From positions 62,001 to 126,000 of the forward strand of contig NZ_LLZG01000115.1 in assembly GCF_001509475.1 (NCBI RefSeq): 64,000 nucleotides of DNA, given 5' to 3'. Source of the DNA: Streptomyces regalis. Lineage in GTDB: Bacteria; Actinomycetota; Actinomycetes; Streptomycetales; Streptomycetaceae. The position numbers were made by a program, and so were the translations under genes. The notes below the pieces were generated by a model that saw nothing but the letters and a program-made list of their open reading frames with translations, did no database searches and was not told where the DNA came from. Of this stretch, positions 16,152 through 25,316 are shown in pieces (within the stretch, counting starts at the first letter, position 1; each line of letters begins with the position of its first letter).

Positions 16152-18085
16152 ACGACCGTGCAGGCCGCCGCCGCGCCCGTCGACTCGCGATAGGTACGGC
16201 GGTGGTACTCGCGCTGGCCGGAATGAACGGGCCGTGGCTGTACCGCGTCGGCACCGAGAAATACCACCAGTACCAAATCAACAAGCCCGAGTACAAAGCC
16301 GAGAACGGCAAGTGGGAGATCGTCGACTTCCCTGAGGAGTACCGCCAGAACACCATCCATGCGGCGCTCCTGCACACCGGCAAGGTGCTGCTGATCGCGG
16401 GCTCGGGCAACAACCAGGACAACTTCGACGCGAAGAAGTACGACACCCGGATCTGGGACCCGGTCAAGGGCACGATCAAGAAGGTGCCGACGCCGAACGA
16501 CCTGTTCTGCACGGGCCACACCCAGCTGTCCAACGGCAACCTGCTGATCGCGGGCGGCACGAAGCGGTACGAGAAACTCAAGGGTGACGTCACCAAGGCC
16601 GGCGGCCTGATGATCGTCCATAACGAGAACCCGGACCGGCCGATCACGCTGCCCGCAGGCACCAAGTTCACCGGCAAGGAGAACGGCAAGACCTTCGTCT
16701 CCAAGGACCCGGTGCTGGTGCCGCGCGCGAAGAAGGTCTTCGACAAGGCGACCGGCAAGTTCCTGCGCAACGACCCCGGTCTCGGCCGGATCTACGTCGA
16801 GGCGCAGAAGAAGGGCGCCAAGTACGAGACCGGCACCCAGGACAACTACCGCATCCAGGGCCTGAGCGGCACCGACGCGCGCAACACGTACGGCATCGCG
16901 CAGAAGCTCGCCCTCGACAAGAAGGACTTCCAGGGCATCCGGGACGCCTACGAGTTCGACCCGGTCGCCGAGAAGTACATCAAGGTCGACCCGATGCACG
17001 AGGCCCGCTGGTACCCGACGCTCACCACCCTGAGCGACGGCAAGATCCTCAGCGTCTCCGGCCTCGACGACATCGGCCAGCTGGTGCCGGGCAAGAACGA
17101 GGTGTACGACCCGAAGACCAAGAAGTGGACGTACCTGCAGAAGGTCCGGCAGTTCCCGACGTATCCGGCGCTGTTCCCGCTGGAGAACGGCAAGATCTTC
17201 TACTCGGGTTCCAACGCGGGCTACGGTCCTGACGACGTGGGCCGCGACCCGGGCATCTGGGACGTCGACACCAACAAGTTCAGCAAGCTGCCCGGGCTGA
17301 GCGACTCCAAGCTGATGGAGACCTCGGGCACGGTGCTGCTGCCGCCGGCGCAGGACGAGAAGTACATGGTGATCGGCGGCGGTGGCGTCGGCGAGTCCAA
17401 GGACTCCAGCAACAAGACGCGGATCATCGACCTCAAGGCGAACGACCCGAAGTTCGTGGACGGGCCGTCGCTGGAGAAGGGCACGCGGTATCCGCAGGCG
17501 TCGGTGCTGCCCGACGACACCGTGCTGGTGTCGGGCGGTTCCGAGGACTACCGGGGCCGCGGCGACTCCAACATCCTCCAGGCGCGGATCTACCACCCGG
17601 ACACGGGCAGCCTTGAGAAGGTCGCCGACCCTCTGGTGGGCCGCAACTACCACTCGGGGTCGATCCTGCTGCCGGACGGCCGCGTGATGTTCTTCGGCTC
17701 GGACTCGCTGTACGCCGACGCGGCCAACACCAAGCCGGGCAAGTTCGAGCAGCGGATCGAGATCTACACGCCGCCGTATCTGTACCGGGACGCGCAGCCG
17801 TCGTTGTCGGGCGGACCGCAGACCATCAAGCGCGGCGGGACGGGCACGTTCACCTCGCAGCACGCCTCGTCCATCGAGAACGTGCGGCTGATCCGGCCGA
17901 GCGCGTCGACGCACGTCACGGACGTGGATCAGCGGTCGGTCGCGCTGGACTTCAAGAAGTCCGGCGACAAGCTCACGGTGAGTGTGCCGACGAACCGGAA
18001 TCTGGTGCCGTCGGGGTGGTACATGCTGTTCGTGACGGATGATCAGGGGACGCCGTCGAAGGCGCAGTGGGTGAGAGTCCCCTAG
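16148..18085 (+). CDS. glxA: Copper radical oxidase GlxA
   Basis: A 645-residue membrane-anchored galactose-oxidase-like enzyme required for tip glycan deposition and development in Streptomyces. After an N-terminal anchor (residues 12-28) it has kelch-type repeats. The residues known to form the Cys-Tyr cofactor are in place: Cys121 (DLFCTGHTQ) and Tyr289 with the stacking Trp288 (EARWYPTL); copper ligands are in GRNYHSGSILLPDGRV and the C-terminal immunoglobulin-like domain with THVTDVDQRSVAL. The start overlaps cslA (ATGA), so the two are translationally coupled. Confidence 0.95.
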   Translation: MNDRAGRRRARRLAIGTAVVLALAGMNGPWLYRVGTEKYHQYQINKPEYKAENGKWEIVDFPEEYRQNTIHAALLHTGKVLLIAGSGNNQDNFDAKKYDTRIWDPVKGTIKKVPTPNDLFCTGHTQLSNGNLLIAGGTKRYEKLKGDVTKAGGLMIVHNENPDRPITLPAGTKFTGKENGKTFVSKDPVLVPRAKKVFDKATGKFLRNDPGLGRIYVEAQKKGAKYETGTQDNYRIQGLSGTDARNTYGIAQKLALDKKDFQGIRDAYEFDPVAEKYIKVDPMHEARWYPTLTTLSDGKILSVSGLDDIGQLVPGKNEVYDPKTKKWTYLQKVRQFPTYPALFPLENGKIFYSGSNAGYGPDDVGRDPGIWDVDTNKFSKLPGLSDSKLMETSGTVLLPPAQDEKYMVIGGGGVGESKDSSNKTRIIDLKANDPKFVDGPSLEKGTRYPQASVLPDDTVLVSGGSEDYRGRGDSNILQARIYHPDTGSLEKVADPLVGRNYHSGSILLPDGRVMFFGSDSLYADAANTKPGKFEQRIEIYTPPYLYRDAQPSLSGGPQTIKRGGTGTFTSQHASSIENVRLIRPSASTHVTDVDQRSVALDFKKSGDKLTVSVPTNRNLVPSGWYMLFVTDDQGTPSKAQWVRVP

Positions 18086-18099
18086 CGAGCCGGCAAGCA

Positions 18100-18136
18100 C
18101 TTGGGGGCGCCCTCCGTCACGGAGGGCGCCCCCAAG
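18100..18136. terminator. Bidirectional terminator between glxA and GH6 gene
   Basis: A 17-bp perfect stem (arms CTTGGGGGCGCCCTCCG and its complement) with a TCA loop separates two convergent genes. Confidence 0.9.
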
Positions 18137-18158
18137 GCGTGTACGGGCTGTGCAGGGC

Positions 18159-19190
18159 CTACTTACTGGCCTTCGCCAAGTTCAGGGCGTACTGCGCCCA
18201 CCACTCCCCCGCCTTCGGCCCGCCCTTGCACTCGCCGTCCGACTCGCCCGGGCGCTTGACCCAGACGTAGGCGTCGACCAGCGGGTCCGCCGTCTTGGTC
18301 GTCGGGGTCTCGCCCAGCGCGCGGCCCGGCGGGTTGCACCAGCGTTCGTCCGGGTTGCCCTCGGTGTAGGGGCCGTTGCCGTTGCGGCTGGTGTCGATGA
18401 CGAAGGGCTTGTCGCCCACCTTGGCGGAGAGCTCCTTGCCGTACGCGATCGAGTCCTGGGTCGTGTAGAAGTTGGACACGTTGACCGAGAAGCCGTCGGC
18501 CTGGTCGATGCCCGCCCGCTTCAGGGGCTCGAAGATCTGGTCGGGGTGGCCCCAGCCGGCGTTGCCCGCGTCCAGGTAGACCTTGGTGTTCTTCAGGGAC
18601 TTGAGCTTGGCGACGGCACCGCTCAGGAGGTCGTAGCGCTCCTCGTGGTACTCCTGCGCCGTGCAGTTGTCCACCATGTGCAGCACCGCGTCCGGCTCCA
18701 GGATCACCGTCGCATCGCGGTCGCCGATGCCCTTGGCGACGCTGTCGACGAACGCCCGGTAGGCGTTGCCGTCGGCGGCGCCGCCCTCCGAGAACTGGCC
18801 GCAGTCGCGGTGCGGGATGTTGTAGAGGACGAGCAGCGCCGTACGGCCCGCCTTGTCGGCGGCCTCGGTGAAGCCGCGTGCCTGCTCTTCCGGGCTCTCC
18901 GGGCTGATCCACTCGCCCGTCGGCTGTTCCGCTATCTTGCGGATCTGCTCGGCGTCCTCCTTCTTGCCGGCCTTCACGAAGGCCGCCAGCTGCTCTGCCG
19001 CGTTGCCGTCCGGGTTCACCCAGAACGGATCGGTTGCCTTGGGCTGTTGGCTGATCCCGGCGCCGGCGTTGTCCGCCGGTTCTTCGCCGTCCCCGGAGGA
19101 TGAACAGCCCGCGATCAGCAGTGCCGCCCCCAACACCACCGCGGACGTCCGCGCGCGAGCGCCCCTCCAGGCCCCCCTCTTCAGGTACAT
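18159..19190 (-). CDS. cslZ: GH6-family glucanase lipoprotein (CslZ-like)
   Basis: A 343-residue secreted cellulase-fold enzyme. The start ATG at 19190 (MYLKRGAWRG) has a GGGGGAG site; the signal ends in a lipobox LLIAGC, so it is lipid-anchored. GH6 motifs include YNIPHRDCGQ, VILEPDAVLHM (catalytic acid Asp), YLDAGNAGW, GFSVNVSNFY and the DTSRNGNGP segment with RWCNPPGRALG and VWVKRPGESDG. It is convergent to cslA-glxA and the equivalent gene is part of the same locus in other Streptomyces, where it is thought to trim or release the tip glycan. Confidence 0.88.
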   Translation of the reverse strand: MYLKRGAWRGARARTSAVVLGAALLIAGCSSSGDGEEPADNAGAGISQQPKATDPFWVNPDGNAAEQLAAFVKAGKKEDAEQIRKIAEQPTGEWISPESPEEQARGFTEAADKAGRTALLVLYNIPHRDCGQFSEGGAADGNAYRAFVDSVAKGIGDRDATVILEPDAVLHMVDNCTAQEYHEERYDLLSGAVAKLKSLKNTKVYLDAGNAGWGHPDQIFEPLKRAGIDQADGFSVNVSNFYTTQDSIAYGKELSAKVGDKPFVIDTSRNGNGPYTEGNPDERWCNPPGRALGETPTTKTADPLVDAYVWVKRPGESDGECKGGPKAGEWWAQYALNLAKASK

Positions 19191-19391
19191 CCAGCTCCCC
19201 CTCGGGTGCACTGTTCCAAGGGTCAATCCTGACATACGTGTCGTGGGGCATACGAGGTCGCCGAGCCTTGTCGGAGAGCTGTTACAGCCACTATGACGGC
19301 TCCTACGAGCGGGGTGGGGGGCACGCCCGCAGGGGGCGGCATCCCCAGGGAACAGGGGAACGCGGGAACAGGGGAAGGGGAGTGTGCGGTC

Positions 19392-20165
19392 ATGCACCAG
19401 TACACCCGGGAGATCCGGCTGGCACAGGCGTTGGTGGAGTCGGCGGACACCCTCGTCGACGACTTCGAGGCCGTGCGTTACTTACAACGCGTCGCCGACC
19501 ACTGTGTGCGGTTACTGTCCGCACAGGCCGCCGGGTTCATGCTGATCGACGAGGGCCGGACGGTGTCGCTGGCGGCGAGCGGCGCGCATCGGCAGGCCGC
19601 GACGGAACTGCTGGAGGTCCAGCGCGACGGCGGGCCCTGCCTGGACAGCTACAGCTCCGGCCGGCCGGTGCCGCCGGTCTCGATCACGGCGGCCCGGTCG
19701 GCCGCCCGCTGGCCGGAGTTCACCGAGCGAGCGCTCGTCCACGACATCGCCGCCACCTACGCGGTGCCCGTGCGCCGCCGGCAGCAACTGCTCGGCGCCC
19801 TCAACGTCTTCGTCCCCGGCGTCCCCGCCGAGCGCGACACCGGTACGGCGCTGCGCCTGGCCCAGGTCATCGCCGACTGCGCGGCCCTCGGACTGCAGAA
19901 CAACACGACGTACGTCCAATGCCGCACCCTCTCCGGTCAGTTGCAGCAGGCGCTGTCCAGCAGGGTGCGCATCGAGCAGGCCAAGGGCATGCTCGCCGAA
20001 CGCTGGAACACCGCGGCCGACCACGCCTTTGTGGCGATGCGGCAGTACGCGCGCCGCCACCGGCTGCCCCTGGACCGGGTCGCGCAGGCGGTCATCGACC
20101 GGGTCGCGGACGACGCCGCGCTGCGCCGGGAGGCGGGGCGGGCCGGCGGCGAGGGACGCGCGTAG
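19392..20165 (+). CDS. GAF-ANTAR RNA-binding regulator with two TTA codons
   Basis: A 257-residue protein: an N-terminal GAF-like sensory domain (residues about 25-165, MLIDEGRTVSLAASGAHRQ, YAVPVRRRQQLLGALNVF) and a C-terminal ANTAR domain (residues about 180-240, LQQALSSRVRIEQAKGMLAE), which binds hairpins in mRNA to prevent termination. The ATG at 19392 lies behind a GGGGAAGGGGAG tract. Leucine codons 31 and 41 are TTA (19482-19484 and 19512-19514), so translation should need the bldA tRNA and be restricted to late development. An upstream ATG at 19293 is unlikely. Confidence 0.88.
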   Translation: MHQYTREIRLAQALVESADTLVDDFEAVRYLQRVADHCVRLLSAQAAGFMLIDEGRTVSLAASGAHRQAATELLEVQRDGGPCLDSYSSGRPVPPVSITAARSAARWPEFTERALVHDIAATYAVPVRRRQQLLGALNVFVPGVPAERDTGTALRLAQVIADCAALGLQNNTTYVQCRTLSGQLQQALSSRVRIEQAKGMLAERWNTAADHAFVAMRQYARRHRLPLDRVAQAVIDRVADDAALRREAGRAGGEGRA

Positions 20166-20203
20166 CCCCCCCTCGACCTTCCTCTAGGCCCCGGCCGTCA
20201 TCC

Positions 20204-20227
20204 GTTCTACAGTTCTAAAGTTCTACA
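20204..20227. repeat. Three 8-bp tandem units GTTCTAMA
   Basis: GTTCTACA, GTTCTAAA and GTTCTACA follow each other directly in the 238-bp gap after the ANTAR gene. This is an AT-rich patch in otherwise GC-rich DNA; the rest of the gap shows nothing I recognise. Confidence 0.6.
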
Positions 20228-20403
20228 GTCTTCTCCGGACGACCCCAGCCCCCGGTCGGACGAGCCCCCTCTGGTCACACAAGGCCTCCCGCGCCGGTCG
20301 CCGGGTTACTCCCGCAGCCCGTGCGTGCGCGGTCGAGGACCGGCCCGGTCGGCGGCTTCGGGGGGAGCGGGTCGTCGACCGGGCCAGGTACGCCTCGGGT
20401 CCC

Positions 20404-21069
20404 TCACAGCCCCGTGCCGGTGAGGTACGCCGAGACGATCACGTTCGCCGTGTAGCTGCGGGTCGCCCGGTCGAAGGTGCCGCCGCAGGTGATCAGGCGC
20501 AGTTCGGCCCGTCCGGAGCGGTGGGCGCCGTAGGCCTGCCGGGCGTCGAAGCGGTCGCGGGCGACGACCTGGACGTCGTCCACGGTGAACTCGGCGAGCC
20601 TGCCGTCGTCGCGGAGCACCCGCACCGTCGCGCCCGGCTTGAGCGCGCTGATCCGGTGGAAGACGGCGGGCCGGGTCTCGGTGTCGGCATGCCCCACCAT
20701 CAGCGCGGCCCCGGCGGCCCCCGGCTTCACCCCGGCCGCGTACCACCCCACGGCGCCGGCCTGGTCGTAGGGCGGCGGATCGATCGCCCCCTGCGGATCG
20801 AGTCCCCGGGCGACCACCGGTGCCTGCACCTCGAGGCCCGGGATGTCGAGGCGCTGCGGCAGCGCGTCCCCCAACGGCCGTGCCGCGGGCGGCAGTTCCA
20901 CCTCCGGCGGCCGTCCGACCGCCGCGACGTCACCCGACACGGGCGCGGATATGCCCTGCTGTACGTCGCTGATCTCCCGCCCCCACAGCCACAGCCCGAG
21001 CAGCAGCACGACCCAGGCCACGCCCATGAGGAGGCGGCCGCCGTACGCGGGGCGTTCGTGCTCGGCCAT
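20404..21069 (-). CDS. Class F sortase
   Basis: A 221-residue transpeptidase with one N-terminal membrane anchor (LLMGVAWVVLLLGLWLWG) and an extracellular sortase barrel. Catalytic residues are His in LMVGHADT, Cys in LITCGGTF and Arg in FDRATRSY. Class F sortases are actinobacterial and their substrates are poorly known. It lies 2 bp downstream of a secreted protein with a C-terminal membrane anchor in the same direction, a natural substrate candidate. Confidence 0.88.
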   Translation of the reverse strand: MAEHERPAYGGRLLMGVAWVVLLLGLWLWGREISDVQQGISAPVSGDVAAVGRPPEVELPPAARPLGDALPQRLDIPGLEVQAPVVARGLDPQGAIDPPPYDQAGAVGWYAAGVKPGAAGAALMVGHADTETRPAVFHRISALKPGATVRVLRDDGRLAEFTVDDVQVVARDRFDARQAYGAHRSGRAELRLITCGGTFDRATRSYTANVIVSAYLTGTGL

Positions 21070-21071
21070 GG

Positions 21072-21608
21072 TCAGCGGGGCTCGCGTCTGCGGCGGGCGC
21101 TGCGCAGCGCCACGGCGGTGGCGGCGACGCCCGCGAGAACCAGCCCGATCACGGTGTGCGCCGTGCCGGGACCGGCCGCGCGGGCGTCCGCGACGGCGGC
21201 GTGTGCGGTGCCACCGCCGCCGGCGGGGACCGGGGCGACGGGAGAGGCGGGGGCGGACGGCTGCGCCCCCTGCCGTACGACGGTGACGGCGCCGGTGCGG
21301 GACGCGTCCCCGCAGGTGACCTTCACGTCGTACGTGCCCGGCATGAGCGTGGAACGGATGCGGCTCTCGCCGACGAGGGTGCCGTCGGCGCCGGCGGCGA
21401 GGCGCGCGTCGGCGACGAACGCCGCGGAGACGGCCATGGCGGTCCTGTCCGGGCAGCCGCTCATCCGCAGCGCGATGTCGCCGCCGGGGCGGGGGGACGC
21501 GGGACTGACCGAGACACCCCCGTCCCCGTCCGCCGCGTATGCCGCCGGAGTGGCGGCGACCGCACCCAGGGCGGCGATCGTACAGAGAGTGACCCGCAGT
21601 GATCCCAT
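21072..21608 (-). CDS. Secreted membrane-anchored protein paired with sortase F
   Basis: A 178-residue protein with a signal peptide ending AAYA, a beta-sandwich-like middle containing two Cys (RMSGCPDRT and DVKVTCGDASR), an Ala/Pro/Gly-rich linker (SAPASPVAPVPAGGGG), a C-terminal hydrophobic segment (VIGLVLAGVAATAVAL) and a basic tail RSARRRREPR. That is the layout of a sorting-signal protein, but no clear LPxTG motif is visible. A GGAGG site precedes the ATG at 21608. It is co-transcribed with the sortase. Confidence 0.75.
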   Translation of the reverse strand: MGSLRVTLCTIAALGAVAATPAAYAADGDGGVSVSPASPRPGGDIALRMSGCPDRTAMAVSAAFVADARLAAGADGTLVGESRIRSTLMPGTYDVKVTCGDASRTGAVTVVRQGAQPSAPASPVAPVPAGGGGTAHAAVADARAAGPGTAHTVIGLVLAGVAATAVALRSARRRREPR

Positions 21609-21717
21609 CGTGAACCTCCAGATATCTGGAGACTCCCCCCGGGGCACCTGCCCCGCATCCTCAGCGGGGCAAGACTGCTCCGTACGGGTCGTGTTCCGGG
21701 CCGACCGGGTTTGAGTC

Positions 21718-22497
21718 TCAGATCCGGTCGACGAGGTCCGCGATCGAGTCCACGACCTTGGACGGCCGGTAGGGGAAGTTCTCGATCTGTGCGGGCCGGG
21801 TCAGGCCGGTGAGCACCAGGAACGTCTGCATCCCGGCCTCCATGCCGGCCAGCACGTCGGTGTCCATACGGTCGCCGATCATGGCGCTGGTCTCGGAGTG
21901 GGCGCCGATGGCGTTCAGGCCGGTCCGCATCATCAGCGGGTTCGGCTTGCCCGCGAAGTAGGGCTGCTTGCCGGTCGCCTTGGTGATCAGCGCGGCCACC
22001 GCGCCGGTCGCGGGCAGCGGCCCCTCGGTCGACGGCCCCGTCTCGTCGGGGTTGGTACAGATGAAGCGGGCGCCGTCGTTGATGAGGCGGACCGCCTTGG
22101 TCATGGCCTCGAAGGAGTAGGTGCGGGTCTCGCCGAGGACGACGTAGTCCGGCTCGTGGTCGGTGAGGATGTAGCCGATGTCGTGCAGCGCGGTGGTCAG
22201 GCCCGCCTCGCCGAGGACGTACGCCGAGCCGCCGGGGCGCTGGTCGTCGAGGAACTGGGCGGTGGCCAGCGCCGAGGTCCAGATGTTCTCGATCGGCACT
22301 TCCAGGCCCATGCGGTTCAGCCGGGCGTGCAGGTCGCGCGGGGTGTAGATCGAGTTGTTGGTGAGGACGAGGAAGGGCTTGCCGGACTCACGCAGCTTCT
22401 TGATGAAGGCGTCGGCGCCGGGGATCGGTACGCCCTCGTGGATGAGTACACCGTCCATGTCGGTGAGCCATGACTCGATGGGCTTGCGGTCTGGCAT
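21718..22497 (-). CDS. HAD-IIA phosphatase (NagD-like)
   Basis: A 259-residue haloacid-dehalogenase-type hydrolase: motif I DMDGVL (nucleophile Asp), motif II LTNNS, motif III Lys region in GKPNPLMM and motif IV GDRMDTDVLAG. The C2 cap of the NagD class is present. Such enzymes remove phosphate from small metabolites such as sugar or nucleoside phosphates. It is the last gene of the minus-strand run below the alkaline-phosphatase-like gene, 76 bp away. Confidence 0.88.
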   Translation of the reverse strand: MPDRKPIESWLTDMDGVLIHEGVPIPGADAFIKKLRESGKPFLVLTNNSIYTPRDLHARLNRMGLEVPIENIWTSALATAQFLDDQRPGGSAYVLGEAGLTTALHDIGYILTDHEPDYVVLGETRTYSFEAMTKAVRLINDGARFICTNPDETGPSTEGPLPATGAVAALITKATGKQPYFAGKPNPLMMRTGLNAIGAHSETSAMIGDRMDTDVLAGMEAGMQTFLVLTGLTRPAQIENFPYRPSKVVDSIADLVDRI

Positions 22498-22572
22498 GGT
22501 GCTGTGCTCCTGGCCTGCGTGCGGGATGAGCGGGGGCGCCGGAACCACGGCGTACCGACGCCCCCAGGGTAA

Positions 22573-24111
22573 TCAGGAGTGGCTGATCCTGACCCCGTCG
22601 ATCACCCAGTACCAGTTGTTGGATCCGGTGTAGCGGAACCGGAAGTGAACGCCGGCGGCCCCGGCGGGAACGTCGAGGGTCAGCGACTGGGGCTGCGAGA
22701 CGACGTCGGAGGTGTAGCTCTTGACGACGGTGGGCGCGGATCCGTTGAAGGAGACGAGGACCTGGGCCGTCTGCGAGCCCTCCTGCCGGTAGAAGGTGGT
22801 GAAGTCCAGCCGCACCCTGGTCTTCCCGGTGACGTCGTACGCAGGGGTCACCAGGGTCGAGTCGTATGTTCCGGAGAAGTTCTTGTCCGCCCACTCGTCG
22901 GAGTCGGCGACCGCGAACACCCCGCGCGCCCGGACGTTGAGCTCACGCCACTGGTCGCGCTGGGTGCGGGACCAGAACTCGTCGGTGGCGAAGGCCCAGC
23001 CGCGCCACTCGGTCACCCCGCCGGTGCCCATGGCGTTGTTGATGACGGACCAGCCGCTGGGCGGGGTGTGCGTGAAGCCGAGCACGCCGGCCGGGACGCC
23101 GGTCTCGTCGACCCGCCCGGTCAGGGAGGGCTGGAGGGCGTCGAAGGGGTCGGTGGACCGCTCCTGGACCGGCTTGCCGTCCAGGCCCCAGGCGGGGTCG
23201 ACGGTGATGCCGAGCTGCTTGAACACGGTGGGTACGACGTCCACGAGCCGGGTGTCGACGGGGCGGGCGCCCGCGGCGATACCGGGCCCGGTGGCGAGGA
23301 CGAAAGTGCGCCGCTCCTCGATCGAGGACCCGCCGTGGCCGCCCGCGTCGAGGTGGCCGTGGTCGGTGGCGACGAGGACGGTCCAGCGCTCGGAGGCGTA
23401 GGTGGGCCGGGCCTTGATGGCGGCACGCAGCCGGCCGAGGTAGGCGTCCTGGACGGCGATCTGGTCGAGATAGGCCTGGCTGCCCGCGCCCTGGTTGTGG
23501 CCGACGATGTCGGACTGGCCGAAGTAGACGAAGAGGACGTCCGGGTTCTGGTCGCGGATGATGGCCTCGGCCTCGCCGGCGATGGTGGCGTCGTGGCCGG
23601 TGTAGCCGTCGGCGTCGCCGTCGAGGACCAGCTTGGCGTCCGCGCCGGGGGTGACGGTGCCCTGGGTGTCCAGGGGCTTCCAGTCGACGGCCGCGTAGGT
23701 GGACAGCTCGGGCCGGACCTGGGCGAGGCGGGCGAGGAACCCGGGGTACCGGTCGTACTTCCTGCCCGCGAAGGTGTTGTCCTTGACGCCGTGCTTGTCG
23801 GGCCACACGCCGGTGGAGACGGTCGACCAGCCGGGGCCCGAGGACGTGGCGGCCATCGGGTTCGCGTACAGCAGCGAGGTGCCGTACGTGCCCTCGCTCA
23901 TCATCGCCTTCAGGTGCGGGGCGTTCGCCGCGTCGATGCGGTCGTGGCGCAGCCCGTCCATGCCGATGACGAGCACCTTGTCCTTGCTGGTGCCGGCCGG
24001 GAGCGTGGGGACGGCGTGGGTCTGGGAGGCGCCGGCGGTGCCGAGTGCGAGGGTCGCGGCCGTGGCCGCGGTGGTGGTGAGGACGGTGCGGCGGGACAGA
24101 TGTGACGTCAC
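22573..24111 (-). CDS. Secreted alkaline-phosphatase-superfamily phosphodiesterase/phosphatase
   Basis: A 512-residue enzyme. The N terminus is a Tat-like signal (SRRTVLTTTAATAATLALG). The catalytic domain begins VLVIGMDGLRHDR (metal Asp), with the Thr/Ser nucleophile region SSGPGWSTVSTGVWPDKHG, and metal ligands in FGQSDIVGHNQG and VATDHGHLDAGGHGG. The last 150 residues are a beta-sandwich ending NNWYWVIDGVRISHS. GTG at 24111 has GGAGGATC before it. The fold covers nucleotide pyrophosphatases, phosphodiesterases and phosphonoacetate hydrolases; the position behind a phosphonate-type importer suggests release of an organophosphorus compound outside the cell. Confidence 0.85.
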   Translation of the reverse strand: MTSHLSRRTVLTTTAATAATLALGTAGASQTHAVPTLPAGTSKDKVLVIGMDGLRHDRIDAANAPHLKAMMSEGTYGTSLLYANPMAATSSGPGWSTVSTGVWPDKHGVKDNTFAGRKYDRYPGFLARLAQVRPELSTYAAVDWKPLDTQGTVTPGADAKLVLDGDADGYTGHDATIAGEAEAIIRDQNPDVLFVYFGQSDIVGHNQGAGSQAYLDQIAVQDAYLGRLRAAIKARPTYASERWTVLVATDHGHLDAGGHGGSSIEERRTFVLATGPGIAAGARPVDTRLVDVVPTVFKQLGITVDPAWGLDGKPVQERSTDPFDALQPSLTGRVDETGVPAGVLGFTHTPPSGWSVINNAMGTGGVTEWRGWAFATDEFWSRTQRDQWRELNVRARGVFAVADSDEWADKNFSGTYDSTLVTPAYDVTGKTRVRLDFTTFYRQEGSQTAQVLVSFNGSAPTVVKSYTSDVVSQPQSLTLDVPAGAAGVHFRFRYTGSNNWYWVIDGVRISHS

Positions 24112-24196
24112 GTGATCCTCCTGGACGGGTGGGCGCGGGCCCTGGTGATATGGCCCTTGGTGATATGGCCTTGGTGCGTGGCTGCGAGGAGGCGGG

Positions 24197-25252
24197 TCAG
24201 CTGCCGGTGGCCGACTTCCAGGTGTCGACGTACGTCGTGAGGTTCTCGTCGATGTCGCCCCAGTCGGGCTCGAAGACCTCGACGCCGTCCATGAGTTCGG
24301 CGAGGGCGACGGCGTTGGCGTCGGTGGCCTTGACGTCCCGGCGGGCGCTGAAGCCGCCGCCGATCTCGCTGACCTGCCGCTGGGCGTGCCGGCTCAGCAT
24401 GAAGTCCAGGAGCTGCTTGCCGTTCTCGGTGTGCGGGGCGCCGGTGACGAGGCCGGCGGCGTAGGGCAGGGCGAAGGTGGTGGGCTTGCCGCCTTCCCTC
24501 GCCGGGAACCAGATGCCGAGGTTCGGCATGGTCTTGGACTGGGCGAAGTTCATCTGGACGTCACCGTTGGCGACGAGGAGTTCGCCCTTGTCGACCTTGG
24601 GGGCGAGCTTGCCGGTGGAGGCGGAGGGGCCGACGTTGTTGGCCTGGAGCTTGCCGAGGTAGTCCATGGCGGACCGCTCGCCGTCAAAGTCGTGCATGGC
24701 CTTGATGAGGACGGCGGTTCCGTCGCCGGCGACACCGGGCGTGGAGTACTGGAGCTTGTTCTTGTACGTGCCGTCCAGCAGCTCCTCCCAGGTCGTGGGC
24801 GGCTGCTTCAGCTCCTTCTTGTTGTAGACGAACCCGAAGTAGTTGTTGACGACGGACGTCCACGTACCGTCGGCACCCTTGTCGGCACCGCTGACCTGGT
24901 CGGATCCGTTCGGGGCGTACTTCTGCAGCAGGCCCTTGCCGTCGGCCTGCTGGATGAACGGCGGGAGCGTGACGAGGACGTCGGCCTGCGGGTTGGGCTT
25001 CTCGCGGGCGGCGCGCTGCACCATCTCGCCCGAGCCGCCCTCGACGTACTCGACCTTGATGCCGGTCTCGTTCTCGAAGTCCTTGAAGACCCGGCCGTAC
25101 CAGCCGTCGCCGTTCTCGCCCTTGAGGCCGTCGGCGCTGTAGACGGTGACGACCTTCTCGTCGGATGCGGCGGAGTTGCCGCCGCAGGCGGACAGGAGCG
25201 GGGTGGCGAGGAGGCAGAGGGCGACCGCGAGCGTGAGGCTGTTTCTGGGCAT
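24197..25252 (-). CDS. 2-aminoethylphosphonate-type ABC substrate-binding lipoprotein
   Basis: A 351-residue periplasmic-type binding protein with lipobox LLSACG. It resembles iron/phosphonate binders of family 1 (TVYSADGLKGENGDGWYGRVF, VNNYFGFVYNKKEL, NVGPSASTGKLAPKVDKGEL). Together with the two permeases, ATPase, phosphonatase-like hydrolase and FAD oxidoreductase upstream, the closest known set is the putative 2-aminoethylphosphonate importer (PhnS type). The ligand is inferred from context. An AAGGAG site lies 11 bp before the ATG at 25252. Confidence 0.82.
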   Translation of the reverse strand: MPRNSLTLAVALCLLATPLLSACGGNSAASDEKVVTVYSADGLKGENGDGWYGRVFKDFENETGIKVEYVEGGSGEMVQRAAREKPNPQADVLVTLPPFIQQADGKGLLQKYAPNGSDQVSGADKGADGTWTSVVNNYFGFVYNKKELKQPPTTWEELLDGTYKNKLQYSTPGVAGDGTAVLIKAMHDFDGERSAMDYLGKLQANNVGPSASTGKLAPKVDKGELLVANGDVQMNFAQSKTMPNLGIWFPAREGGKPTTFALPYAAGLVTGAPHTENGKQLLDFMLSRHAQRQVSEIGGGFSARRDVKATDANAVALAELMDGVEVFEPDWGDIDENLTTYVDTWKSATGS

Positions 25253-25316
25253 GGCGGGGTGAACTCCTTGCGTCATCGAGGACTTTTGCGAGGGGGCGTC
25301 GGGCTTGAGGGGTGGG

